Origin: Verrucomicrobiales bacterium
GTDB lineage: Bacteria > Verrucomicrobiota > Verrucomicrobiia > Verrucomicrobiales > DEV007
Direction: 5' to 3'
Length of the DNA stretch: 64,000 nt
Assembly: GCA_012960505.1 (NCBI GenBank)
Contig: DUBC01000030.1
Location: 62,001 to 126,000, forward strand
Shown here: one piece after another, positions 19,301-26,603 of the stretch
How positions within the stretch are numbered: position 1 is the stretch's first letter
How the letters are laid out: each line of letters starts with the position of its first letter
Notes under the pieces: model-generated
Told to the model about the DNA's origin: nothing
Databases searched by the model: none
What the model saw: only the letters and a program-made list of their open reading frames with translations
Program-made: the position numbers and the translations under genes

Positions 19301-21495
19301 ACGGCGAGCATTCTCTTGGCGCATACGGAGCGACCCGAGACACCATCAACCGTGACCGTGGCGCTGGTCGAGCTTACAATAAAAGCAATCCGGCATATAT
19401 CCGTTATTACATTGAAGAGAGCTCACCTGAATTTCGCCTCCGTTTCGCGGACAGAGCACATCAATATTTATTCAATGATGGCCCTCTGACAACATCACAA
19501 GTCCTAGCCAAACTCCAACACCGTAAGGAAACAGTTTCGAAGGTCATCATCGCTGAATCTGCCAGATGGGGTGATTCGGCACGAAGTGATCCATACGATA
19601 AGGAGGACTGGGAAAATGCAGTAAGAAGATTAGAAAACGAAATTCAGGGCAGACGAAATATTTTTCTTGATCATCTGCGCCAGGGACGACTCTATCCAAA
19701 AATTGCAGCTCCTGAATATGTTCAACACGGCGGTCAAATAGCCATGGATTCTACTATTGGTGTATGGGCTCCAATCGAAGCAACCCACCTCTACTATGTG
19801 ATCGGAGAAAAGGACTCCGATCCTGAGGTTTGGGCAGATGAACTTGACCCTCGCCAACTTGGAGGAACTCCATCTCTAAGATCCAAATCACTCCTCATTA
19901 ATGAAACGGTCCTCGCACCTGAAAACGCCTCCAAAAGAGCCATCATGCCTAGAGGGCCCGAAATTGATAATGTGTGGTTCTTAAATGAATTCGATGACTC
20001 ATCATGGCCGACAGGCAGAATAGGCGCAGGCTATGATAAGGGATCCGGTTACAATGAACTCATCGATCCTGCATTTAATTTTAGAGATCAGGCCATTCCA
20101 AGTGAAATGGAAACTGTTTTCATGCGCATTAATTTTGAAATTGATGAACCATCACAACACAATACTCTTACTCTAAAGGTCCGATATGATGATGGATTTG
20201 TCGCATACCTCAACGGCCAAGAAATTATTCGCAAGAATGCACCCGGAACCGTTGATTCACCTCTCCCATTCAATTCAAAGGCAACTACAGGACACAAAGA
20301 TAATCTTGCTAAAAAATTGCAGTCCTTCACGATTCCTGAAGGCTCCGTCTCGCTTTACAAAGGAACTAACTTACTTGCCATTCATGGACTAAATGACCTC
20401 AAAGGCTCAAGTGACATGTTACTGAGCGCTTCATTAGTTTCCAATAAAGGTCAAAATCAAGACACCGTATACATTAACATTCCGGAACCTATCAAGTCTC
20501 CGACATGGATCAAGTCACGCTCCTATAATAGCAGGACTGGCGAATGGAGCGCTCTAAATTCAGCGTTCTTTACTACAGGACAACCCGCCACCAATCAAAA
20601 TATAGTTATAAGTGAAGTTCACTATCACCCATCAGCACCTACTGAGTCCGAACTCAACATTAATCCAGACTTTGATCAGGACGATTTTGAATTCATTGAG
20701 ATTATGAATGTCAGCAATCATTCAGTTAATCTTGGAGGATGTGCCTTTGTTCTGATTCCTGTAAAAAACCGATTAGAAGGAGTCGAATTCAAATTCGAAC
20801 CCACAACAATAATAAAATCCAATCAAAGACTCGTCATAGCCGCGAACCGTTTAGCATTCGAAACTCGATACTCAGGCATAGATATCGTCGGAGACTACTC
20901 TAACCGATTAGATAATTCAGGAGAATGGATAACTCTCATAGATAAAGACGGAACCATCATTGATTCATTCAGATACAATGACAAGAGCCCTTGGCCAGAA
21001 TTAGCGGACGGCGAAGGCCCTTCACTTTACCTTCCAGACCCAAGCAAACTTCCTGACACAAGTGACGCAACTAACTGGTCAGCAAGCATTACTGGAGGAG
21101 GAAACCCTACAAATGCAAATGCTATAAATTTCTTTGGTAAACCAACGGCTGATGCCGATAAAGATGGAACCAATGCAATTATGGAGTATGCGCTTGGACT
21201 TTCAGACTTTATTCCGTCCTCTAATCACTTTCCTAAAATCCAAATTATTAATATTGAAGGACAAGATTACTTGAACTTTAATTTTAGGAAAAACCCCAAA
21301 GCAACTAACATTTCCTATAGCATTGAAACCTCAATAGATATGAAATCGTGGCAAGATTCAAAAAATGATGGAAGCATGCATTTTGAAGGGAAATCACTGG
21401 ATATGGACGGCATCCCAATCCACACTTTCCGATTAAAAACTCCTATCAACGATGAAAATTCAGTGCGTTATTTACGCCTCAAGATAAATTACTAA
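16312..21495 (+). CDS. Giant secreted CotH-kinase-family protein with TSP3 repeats and lamin-tail domains
   Basis: 1727 residues. Order of domains: signal peptide (1-21); a concanavalin-like beta region (to about 275); thrombospondin type-3 calcium repeats (about 280-425, several D.DGD.D..E); a lamin-tail domain (about 429-530, LLINEFMATGG); a chitobiase C-terminal-like Ig domain (about 585-660, TIRYTTNGSEPTAS); a CotH kinase-like domain (about 700-1080, with YLNGIYWGLFMTHERAE near 853 and FFVHDGEHSLG near 993); beta domains; a second lamin-tail domain (about 1429-1540, IVISEVHYHPSAP); and a C-terminal Trp/Tyr module. CotH kinases phosphorylate spore-coat proteins in Bacillus; in secreted bacterial proteins the role is untested. 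It may be a surface adhesin or glycan-associated protein. The ATG has no Shine-Dalgarno motif. Confidence 0.88.
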   Translation: MCHGKIILIFTVLLQISKSNAENYPEPITGWDYKFTGNLATNIADAALDGTWDHNNNSDQWDGTTPDSGNPGGITIVPIQNEPGNTALLMVDAVTSSGRNNNRRLALTHNLLIQEGIQPTFLKSGATIAFRIRVPYSSPYLIDSPNGLAPHANAKGIINLRGNGGRISFSLGIKGTDAFFPDDGFFVSDSNNPIFHNLDPTAWNEFWITIQESKNNNELYELRAYKNGSIAPFISRAIGLSRGIEESFPYISLQLSSTTETAAVEIDYLAFKSGVHAPDDNDEDGIPDSWELNYFNNILLDQSSDPDGDGLTNLEEFNLSTNPTSQDSDDDGLNDKVEYTVYLTDPANPDTDQDGLSDTEEINGQPATDPLLSDSDGDGINDREELVKYNTNPNDRDTDQDGANDKYELEKGYDPTDPSEVPVFPSLEHLLINEFMATGGSSLTDLNSDRPDWIEIWNPTNETISLLGYYLTDDKDQLDKWAFTQQTIKANKYLVIFASGKDRTNPRYEQHTNFSLDSDGEYLALTRINSDGALEIISEFASKFPTQEQGISYGLDPENLNEGYLEMATPKQRNEGGIALGFVKDTRFSVDRGFFTEPFMLQISSDTTGATIRYTTNGSEPTASVGKIYKGPMKISKTTIIRAAAFKENYFSTNIDTHTYLFLYDVYNQQTAIDWPASGVNGQSLNYGMDPDIISRYTTEEMINALSAIPSISIVTEQTNFTSSSGIYVNAQQHGKSWERPASFEMIDPKKIKSDMQINCGLRIRGGFSRTSSNPKHSFRLFFRDEYEGKLKYPLFEAEGVDTFSKLDLRTSQNYSWAFGGSGGNNTFLRELLGRDLQGTTGQPYTKSRYHHLYLNGIYWGLFMTHERAEANFGESYFGGNEKDYDTIKSAGSIGGYNTEATDGSISDGSAWHTLWTMAQDLSKAPSIDRFMRMQGLDPDGSRNPEIPIYLDVNNLIDYSMIIGYTGNTDAPPGNNNWYGIRNRASNDLGFQFFVHDGEHSLGAYGATRDTINRDRGAGRAYNKSNPAYIRYYIEESSPEFRLRFADRAHQYLFNDGPLTTSQVLAKLQHRKETVSKVIIAESARWGDSARSDPYDKEDWENAVRRLENEIQGRRNIFLDHLRQGRLYPKIAAPEYVQHGGQIAMDSTIGVWAPIEATHLYYVIGEKDSDPEVWADELDPRQLGGTPSLRSKSLLINETVLAPENASKRAIMPRGPEIDNVWFLNEFDDSSWPTGRIGAGYDKGSGYNELIDPAFNFRDQAIPSEMETVFMRINFEIDEPSQHNTLTLKVRYDDGFVAYLNGQEIIRKNAPGTVDSPLPFNSKATTGHKDNLAKKLQSFTIPEGSVSLYKGTNLLAIHGLNDLKGSSDMLLSASLVSNKGQNQDTVYINIPEPIKSPTWIKSRSYNSRTGEWSALNSAFFTTGQPATNQNIVISEVHYHPSAPTESELNINPDFDQDDFEFIEIMNVSNHSVNLGGCAFVLIPVKNRLEGVEFKFEPTTIIKSNQRLVIAANRLAFETRYSGIDIVGDYSNRLDNSGEWITLIDKDGTIIDSFRYNDKSPWPELADGEGPSLYLPDPSKLPDTSDATNWSASITGGGNPTNANAINFFGKPTADADKDGTNAIMEYALGLSDFIPSSNHFPKIQIINIEGQDYLNFNFRKNPKATNISYSIETSIDMKSWQDSKNDGSMHFEGKSLDMDGIPIHTFRLKTPINDENSVRYLRLKINY

Positions 21496-21515
21496 TCCCC
21501 TATTCATTCAAACCA

Positions 21516-21884
21516 ATGGCAATCAGTATTCTTAACCAATGGACAGATGCAATAAATGAAGGAAGGACTGAAGATGTGGCCTCACTGTACTCAGAAAAAG
21601 CTGTTTTAGCTTCAACTTTCTCCTCCTCACTAATCAATTCTAACGACTCCATACGTAATTATTTTATTAATTTACATTCGCGTCCAGGTTTCGGAGTCAG
21701 CATCGACAAGGAATCTATAAATGACCAAAAAATTGAAGGAGGAATATCAATCCTTTCAGGCATGTACACTTTCCATTTCGAAGAGGATGGTAAGGAAATA
21801 AAATGCGCAGTCAGATTCACATTTGTTATTGATACTAACCTCAATAGACCAATTCTTCATCACCATTCATCTCAAAGGCCCTAG
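21516..21884 (+). CDS. SnoaL-like / CaMKII-association-domain-like protein
   Basis: 122 residues, cytoplasmic, one cystatin-like NTF2 fold. The pattern ILNQWTDAINEGRTEDVASL near the start, RNYFINLHSRPGF in the middle, and AVRFTFVI...ILHHHSSQRP at the end matches bacterial homologues of the calcium/calmodulin kinase II association domain. Members are small dimeric or multimeric pocket proteins with mostly unknown ligands. It starts 20 bases after the CotH gene and may be co-transcribed, although one protein is exported and the other is not. Confidence 0.8.
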   Translation: MAISILNQWTDAINEGRTEDVASLYSEKAVLASTFSSSLINSNDSIRNYFINLHSRPGFGVSIDKESINDQKIEGGISILSGMYTFHFEEDGKEIKCAVRFTFVIDTNLNRPILHHHSSQRP

Positions 21885-21903
21885 CCTCAAAGAAAGCTTA
21901 GTA

Positions 21904-23487
21904 CTATTGGCTGATTTCTCCGGTATTTAGAGTCCAGTGATTCTGAGCATTACCTACTCCCACAGCATTAGAGCTCGTCGAAAACATGATCGACCTTTGG
22001 GAATCATTGTACCACCATGATTTATATGCAGCGTCAGGATCTGCACTCGACCTGAAAAGACATTCTCCCGTAGATTTGCCATTAAACCCTGCACTTTTTG
22101 CTCGCTCAAGATAAGTAGTTCCATCGGCACTTCTATGAGAATAATAGTTTTGGAAATGCATATCTCCAGAATGCACTTCCGAGGCTACGGTTAGAGTCTG
22201 ATCAAGACGCAATGCCCCTAACCCAAGAGAAACGCGCCTTATGTTAATCTGCTGAACTAACTTTTTATAAGCTGAAGTCCCCCAATTTAACTGAGCATTA
22301 TGAGTCTCAATCTCAATATTAGATAAGTAAATGGATTGCATCTTTCCAAGTTCACCTGAAAGCGAATCCACAATATCCTTTTCTCCTGCCAGACTCTTGG
22401 CTTCATTGAGAAGATCATTCATTTCAGATGCAGAGAAATCGTCTTCTCCCAAAGACCACGCAATCTCATAATCCAACTCTGAGATAAGATCAACCAACTC
22501 CTGAAACGATTCGTCTTCACTTCCTTGCGAAACCTCCATGGCCTTGACCATGCCCGAGTAAAGCTCTTCAGCATTTTTAACAATTTCATCCATCTCCAAA
22601 TACTTCGCTTTGTACTCCTCGGGTTCAGTCTCCCTCCACTTCGTCATTACTGAGTTAAGCCCAGTAGTCGTGACATCCTTCCACTCCTGATATGCATTTT
22701 TAATGTCTTCAGGAACCACTTTACTTTTCTTAATAGCTGAAGACTTATCGTTAAGATTAATCAGATGTTTGTTCCTAATTATTCTTAATAGTCCTTCGTA
22801 AGTTTCCTTATAATTGTCTCCTAATGCCCGAAAAGCAGTATATACACTCTCCCGCTTTTCCTGATCATTAGATGCGAGAAATTCTAATGACCGGTCCCTC
22901 GCTTCATCAGTAAACTCAAAAACTTCGTCTTCCGATATAGGAACTTTGAAAGGCACTGTGCTTTCACTCACCTCTGGAGCGTTAACTTCCTCAGAAATTT
23001 TACTCTTCTTGTTAGGTGCTTTTATGGGAGCCTTAACAGCTTTTTTTTCTACCGTCTCACCGTTACTGTTAGCATCTGCAATCGTAATTTTTTTATCTGA
23101 CAGATAAAAATAAACACCTACTCCTACTGCCAAAACCAACGCTACTATAAAAACAAATCCCATTGGAGCCCCTGATTTCTTATGAACTTGAGGCCTGACT
23201 GCAGTGTATGACCTTGCTGCTGGAACATTCAAAGCTGGAACATTCAAAGCTGGAACATTCAAAGCTGGAGCACGAGACCCACCGTCGCCCTCCTCCATCG
23301 GTCCTGCTGAACTGTCAGATTCTGATTGGGTCTGGATAGTTTCTCCCCTTTCAAGAATCTCTATATTCCCCTCAGGGTCATTAGGTATAATAAATTTCGT
23401 ACTACAATTTACGCAGCGCCCCTTATGCCCTGCATGATCTTCAGAAACATCAATCGAAGTCGAACATATGGGACAATGAATCTGCAT
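21904..23487 (-). CDS. Zinc-ribbon, membrane-anchored CAP (SCP/PR-1) domain protein
   Basis: 527 residues. The N-terminus is a zinc ribbon with CPIC and CVNC pairs (residues 5-34), cytoplasmic by topology. A linker contains three tandem ALNVP units (about 75-90). One membrane helix follows (about 110-130, FVFIVALVLAVGVGVYFYL). A Lys/Glu-rich helical region (190-390) leads to a CAP domain (about 400-527): INIRRVSLGLGALRLDQTL, HSGDMHFQNYYSHR and YKSWWYNDSQRSIMF. CAP proteins are extracytoplasmic; some bind lipid or peptidoglycan. The zinc ribbon/CAP combination is unusual to me. Convergent with the SnoaL-like gene, 19 bases apart. Confidence 0.82.
   Translation of the reverse strand: MQIHCPICSTSIDVSEDHAGHKGRCVNCSTKFIIPNDPEGNIEILERGETIQTQSESDSSAGPMEEGDGGSRAPALNVPALNVPALNVPAARSYTAVRPQVHKKSGAPMGFVFIVALVLAVGVGVYFYLSDKKITIADANSNGETVEKKAVKAPIKAPNKKSKISEEVNAPEVSESTVPFKVPISEDEVFEFTDEARDRSLEFLASNDQEKRESVYTAFRALGDNYKETYEGLLRIIRNKHLINLNDKSSAIKKSKVVPEDIKNAYQEWKDVTTTGLNSVMTKWRETEPEEYKAKYLEMDEIVKNAEELYSGMVKAMEVSQGSEDESFQELVDLISELDYEIAWSLGEDDFSASEMNDLLNEAKSLAGEKDIVDSLSGELGKMQSIYLSNIEIETHNAQLNWGTSAYKKLVQQINIRRVSLGLGALRLDQTLTVASEVHSGDMHFQNYYSHRSADGTTYLERAKSAGFNGKSTGECLFRSSADPDAAYKSWWYNDSQRSIMFSTSSNAVGVGNAQNHWTLNTGEISQ
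23219..23263. repeat. Three tandem 15-bp repeats inside the CAP-protein gene
   Basis: GCTGGAACATTCAAA is present three times without interruption (23219-23233, 23234-23248, 23249-23263), followed by GCTGGA as a partial fourth copy. It is a multiple of three and encodes tandem LNVPA-type units on the minus strand, so copy-number change would keep the frame. Confidence 0.95.
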
Positions 23488-23543
23488 TTCCGAGAATCTA
23501 AATTAATAGATCATAAAAATAGTTAACTTAGCCTTTAGTGGAT

Positions 23544-24095
23544 TCACTCTATCGGCTTTTGTACCTTTCCTGCAAAAGGTTTATTCCACCCACTCTTGCT
23601 CGGATCATAGTAAATAGTTGCAGGAGCATCCTTGAACATATATTTAGTTTCCAGCGGAGCATCTCCAAGAAATTTCACTTCCTTGAGATTAAGACAACCA
23701 CTAAAAGCAGAAGACCCAACACTTGTAACACTCGCCGGTATAGTAACCGCAGTTAATCCTATGCAACCTCCGAATGCATTATTTCCGATGGATGTAACTG
23801 TGTCAGGAATAGTAACACTAGTCATTTGTATGTTGCGAAAAAATGCATTGTTGCTAATTTCAGAAACTTTAGCTCCTTCTATCTCTTCTGGAATGATTAC
23901 CTGCCCGGCTCCTTTGCCTTTAGTAATGATCACCAAATCTGCCTGAACTTCATATTCTAAACCCGTCAGATCTGGCTTCTCTTCGTTTTCAGAGTTCTGG
24001 CCTGTATCACCTCCACCATTGGTGTTTACCGAACTTTTATTCTCACAACTCAGAATTAAAACGCTACATATTGAAGTTATTAATAAAATTCTCAT
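23544..24095 (-). CDS. BspA-like leucine-rich repeat lipoprotein
   Basis: 183 residues from the ATG at 24095; the longer frame would begin with TTG. A lipoprotein signal peptide ends in VLILSC, so the mature protein is probably lipid-anchored at Cys17. Residues about 65-160 contain LRR_5 (BspA/TpLRR) repeats such as [20 protein letters not shown] and [19 protein letters not shown]. These repeats mediate binding to host or matrix proteins in other bacteria. A short tail ([15 protein letters not shown]) matches the usual end of such domains. The nearest neighbours are the CAP gene downstream and the esterase upstream. Confidence 0.88.
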   Translation of the reverse strand: MRILLITSICSVLILSCENKSSVNTNGGGDTGQNSENEEKPDLTGLEYEVQADLVIITKGKGAGQVIIPEEIEGAKVSEISNNAFFRNIQMTSVTIPDTVTSIGNNAFGGCIGLTAVTIPASVTSVGSSAFSGCLNLKEVKFLGDAPLETKYMFKDAPATIYYDPSKSGWNKPFAGKVQKPIE

Positions 24096-24152
24096 TGAAA
24101 ACAACTTATCATCTAGAATCAGGCTAACAATTAAAAAATATAAACCCTAATT

Positions 24153-25217
24153 CTATTCTTTCTGATATCCTTTCCATACCCAGACTAAAGTGTCAGCGAG
24201 TGTGTGACCGAATACTCCTCGATCACAGTGTTTAGAATTTAATGAAAATAAGTACCGGTATTCATACCCCTTAGCTTTAAGAGCTGCGGCCGTTCTTTCA
24301 TTTGCCATGACCCAATTATGATATGTACTCTCTGGATCTTTATACCCGTTATCACTTTCCGAAACATGAGTGAAAATTCGCAGTGGTTTCTTCTCACTTT
24401 TCTCTATAAGTTTCTTTCCGGAATGGTATTCCCATGCTCCTAAAGGATAGGCACTTTCTTCCGATGCATCATCATCCTGCTGATCCACAAAGGTTCCTGA
24501 ATACGTGGCTAGTCGACGGAAAAGATCAGGCCTAAACCATCCCATAGTCAGTGCAGCAGCCCCTCCCGAACTGCATCCCATGACAGCTCTTCCCCAGGGG
24601 TCCTTTGTAAAATCTAAGTTAGGGTAATCTTTTCTGATTACTTCATCAGAGAGCACGGCTGGCAAGACCTCATTCTCTATGAAAAGGGCGAGGCGTCCTG
24701 ACATCGTATCATATTCGAGCCCTCTCTGACTCCCCTTACTGTCATCTCCACCGTTCTGAACAGAGATCGCGATGAATGGTGGTAATTTTCGTTCAGGGTT
24801 TTCAGATATGGTGAGATTATCAAGCGCATTTCTGACAAGGTCTAACCTACTCGGCCCGTCATGCATAACCATGATAGGAGCCTTATCTCCGTCCTTATAA
24901 GAGTTAGGGATATAGACAAAAATTTTACGTTCCTTTCGTACTTTTTTATTCTTCAAGTCAAGAGTTTTATCATCACCAGAAAATATCTTGCTCTCTTTTA
25001 AAAGCATTGAGAACTGGAAATTCTTACCCTTCGGATTACCTTGATCTTTAAGATCAGGATCCAACTTATAATCAGGTCCTATCTTGAAGTTGCCGTTACC
25101 CTTCTTACTTGAAGATTGTATTTTTTCATCACCGATCGTGATTCCGATAGAAGCAAAGAAAAACCAACCCAATAAGAGAGAAAATACATTCAAATTATTA
25201 TTATCAATCAACATCAT
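24153..25217 (-). CDS. Exported enterochelin-esterase-like hydrolase
   Basis: 354 residues with an N-terminal hydrophobic segment (about 9-28). The core is an alpha/beta-hydrolase of the esterase D/enterochelin-esterase type: KIFVYIPNSYKDGDKAPIMV (about 94-113), FIAISVQNGG, a long YDTMSGRLALFIENEVLP helix, nucleophile GCSSGG (about 214) and a late KHCD histidine. Two consecutive ATGs (25217 and 25214) are possible starts. The first overlaps the stop of the upstream DUF1552 gene by one base, so translation is probably coupled. Substrate unknown; related verrucomicrobial proteins are often called acetyl-xylan or feruloyl esterases. Confidence 0.85.
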   Translation of the reverse strand: MMLIDNNNLNVFSLLLGWFFFASIGITIGDEKIQSSSKKGNGNFKIGPDYKLDPDLKDQGNPKGKNFQFSMLLKESKIFSGDDKTLDLKNKKVRKERKIFVYIPNSYKDGDKAPIMVMHDGPSRLDLVRNALDNLTISENPERKLPPFIAISVQNGGDDSKGSQRGLEYDTMSGRLALFIENEVLPAVLSDEVIRKDYPNLDFTKDPWGRAVMGCSSGGAAALTMGWFRPDLFRRLATYSGTFVDQQDDDASEESAYPLGAWEYHSGKKLIEKSEKKPLRIFTHVSESDNGYKDPESTYHNWVMANERTAAALKAKGYEYRYLFSLNSKHCDRGVFGHTLADTLVWVWKGYQKE

Positions 25218-26557
25218 TACAGAAGGAACGAATCAAGATCTCCTGAACTATCAGCAAAAGAGTTAGCCTCCACGCCCATTCTTTTCTGCATAGTAACAAA
25301 GAGATTAGCAAGAGGAACATCCTTGTCGAAGGCTTTATATTCTCCGTGTTTGTATCCCATCTCCTTCCCTCCAGCTAGGATCAGTGGGTAATTTGTGTTG
25401 TTGTGCGTTTTGCTGTTGCTACTGCCGTAAAAAACACAGGTATTGTCCAGAACAGAACCATGACCTTCTTCCATCTTACTCAATTTTTTCAGTAAATAAG
25501 CCAAGCATTCTGCCTGATAACGGTCCCATTTTCCTCTATTTTCAGCACCTCGACCTTTACCAGCGCCATGAGCTAATCCATGAGCATCTTTATTAAACCC
25601 AAGGAGTTTTGGAAACTTGTTCGCTATAGAGATTGCCCCGTGCATACTTGCTAGCTGGTAAGTGACAAAACGAGTCGAATCAGTCTGAAAAGCCAAAGCA
25701 ATCAAATCGAGCATCGTGTGAATGAGCTTGCCCGGCGTTTCGCTGTCCACTTCTAGGCTAAGCCCTTCGGCATTCACTTTAGGCCGGGGTACATTTAACC
25801 ATTGAGCAGAACGCTCAACGTCCAGCTCAATCTCGCGAACTGAAGTCAGATACTGGTCAAGCTTCCCTTGATCCGCCTTGCCCAGTTTGCGGTGCATTTC
25901 CTTGGCCTCGTCAAGCAGTAGATCGAGATGGCTGCCGGTACGAGTCAGGCCCTTTCTCTGCGCCTCAATGGAATCGCCGTTCAACCCGAACAGGCGTTCA
26001 AAAACAATAGCCGGTCGATTAAAGGAAGGAATAGGCTGCCCAGTACGGGAGTAAGAAAGCGTGTTGGCCCGAGTGGGCATGCCGACACCCCCGTCCGAGG
26101 AGAGTACTAAACTGGTGAAACGGGTGTCTGCACCAAGCTTGTGCGTGCGCGCCATGAACTGATCCAGAGATATCGAATTTTTTAGCCCGGTAGCAGACAA
26201 ACTTAATTCCTCACCAGTAAGAAAAGTGTCTCCACTGTCATGCCCTCCTATACGGCGCACCTTAGGATGAGAAAGTCCTCCCAAGACCGTGACCTGATCC
26301 CGGAAAGGCTCCAATACCTCAAGGGATTTATTGAAAATAAAATTCTTCCCTGAATCTTTAGGGAACCAATTCCACTGACCGTATTCCCCGTCCTGTTTAG
26401 GTAAACTCACCCCATATGGAAAATAGATGGAACAGAATCTCTTCGGTGGAGATTTAATTTCAGCTCCCGTCAAGGATTCCATCCATGGCACGACAAGCGA
26501 AATGCCTGCTGCTTTAAGCATGGTTCTGCGATTCATCTGAAATGCCTTTTTCCTCAT
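25217..26557 (-). CDS. DUF1552 protein, Tat-exported
   Basis: 446 residues. The N-terminus has a twin-arginine signal NRRTMLKAAG (residues 9-18) and hydrophobic stretch to about 28. The rest matches DUF1552, a family largely confined to Planctomycetota, Verrucomicrobiota and Myxococcota: FCSIYFPYGVSLP, VLGGLSHPKVRRIGGHDSGD, and CVFYGSSNSKTHNNTNYPLI. DUF1552 genes usually follow DUF1592-type cytochrome genes, as here, 46 bases downstream. The family resembles sulfatase/phosphatase-fold DUF1501 proteins in context; its reaction is unknown. Confidence 0.93.
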   Translation of the reverse strand: MRKKAFQMNRRTMLKAAGISLVVPWMESLTGAEIKSPPKRFCSIYFPYGVSLPKQDGEYGQWNWFPKDSGKNFIFNKSLEVLEPFRDQVTVLGGLSHPKVRRIGGHDSGDTFLTGEELSLSATGLKNSISLDQFMARTHKLGADTRFTSLVLSSDGGVGMPTRANTLSYSRTGQPIPSFNRPAIVFERLFGLNGDSIEAQRKGLTRTGSHLDLLLDEAKEMHRKLGKADQGKLDQYLTSVREIELDVERSAQWLNVPRPKVNAEGLSLEVDSETPGKLIHTMLDLIALAFQTDSTRFVTYQLASMHGAISIANKFPKLLGFNKDAHGLAHGAGKGRGAENRGKWDRYQAECLAYLLKKLSKMEEGHGSVLDNTCVFYGSSNSKTHNNTNYPLILAGGKEMGYKHGEYKAFDKDVPLANLFVTMQKRMGVEANSFADSSGDLDSFLL

Positions 26558-26603
26558 ATTGTAAAGCTCGTAACTGTCATTGGAGAATACATTAACATAG
26601 CTC

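Noticed and set aside
23219-23263. CRISPR-like repeat
   Set aside because: The 15-bp units are contiguous without spacers and lie in frame in a coding region.
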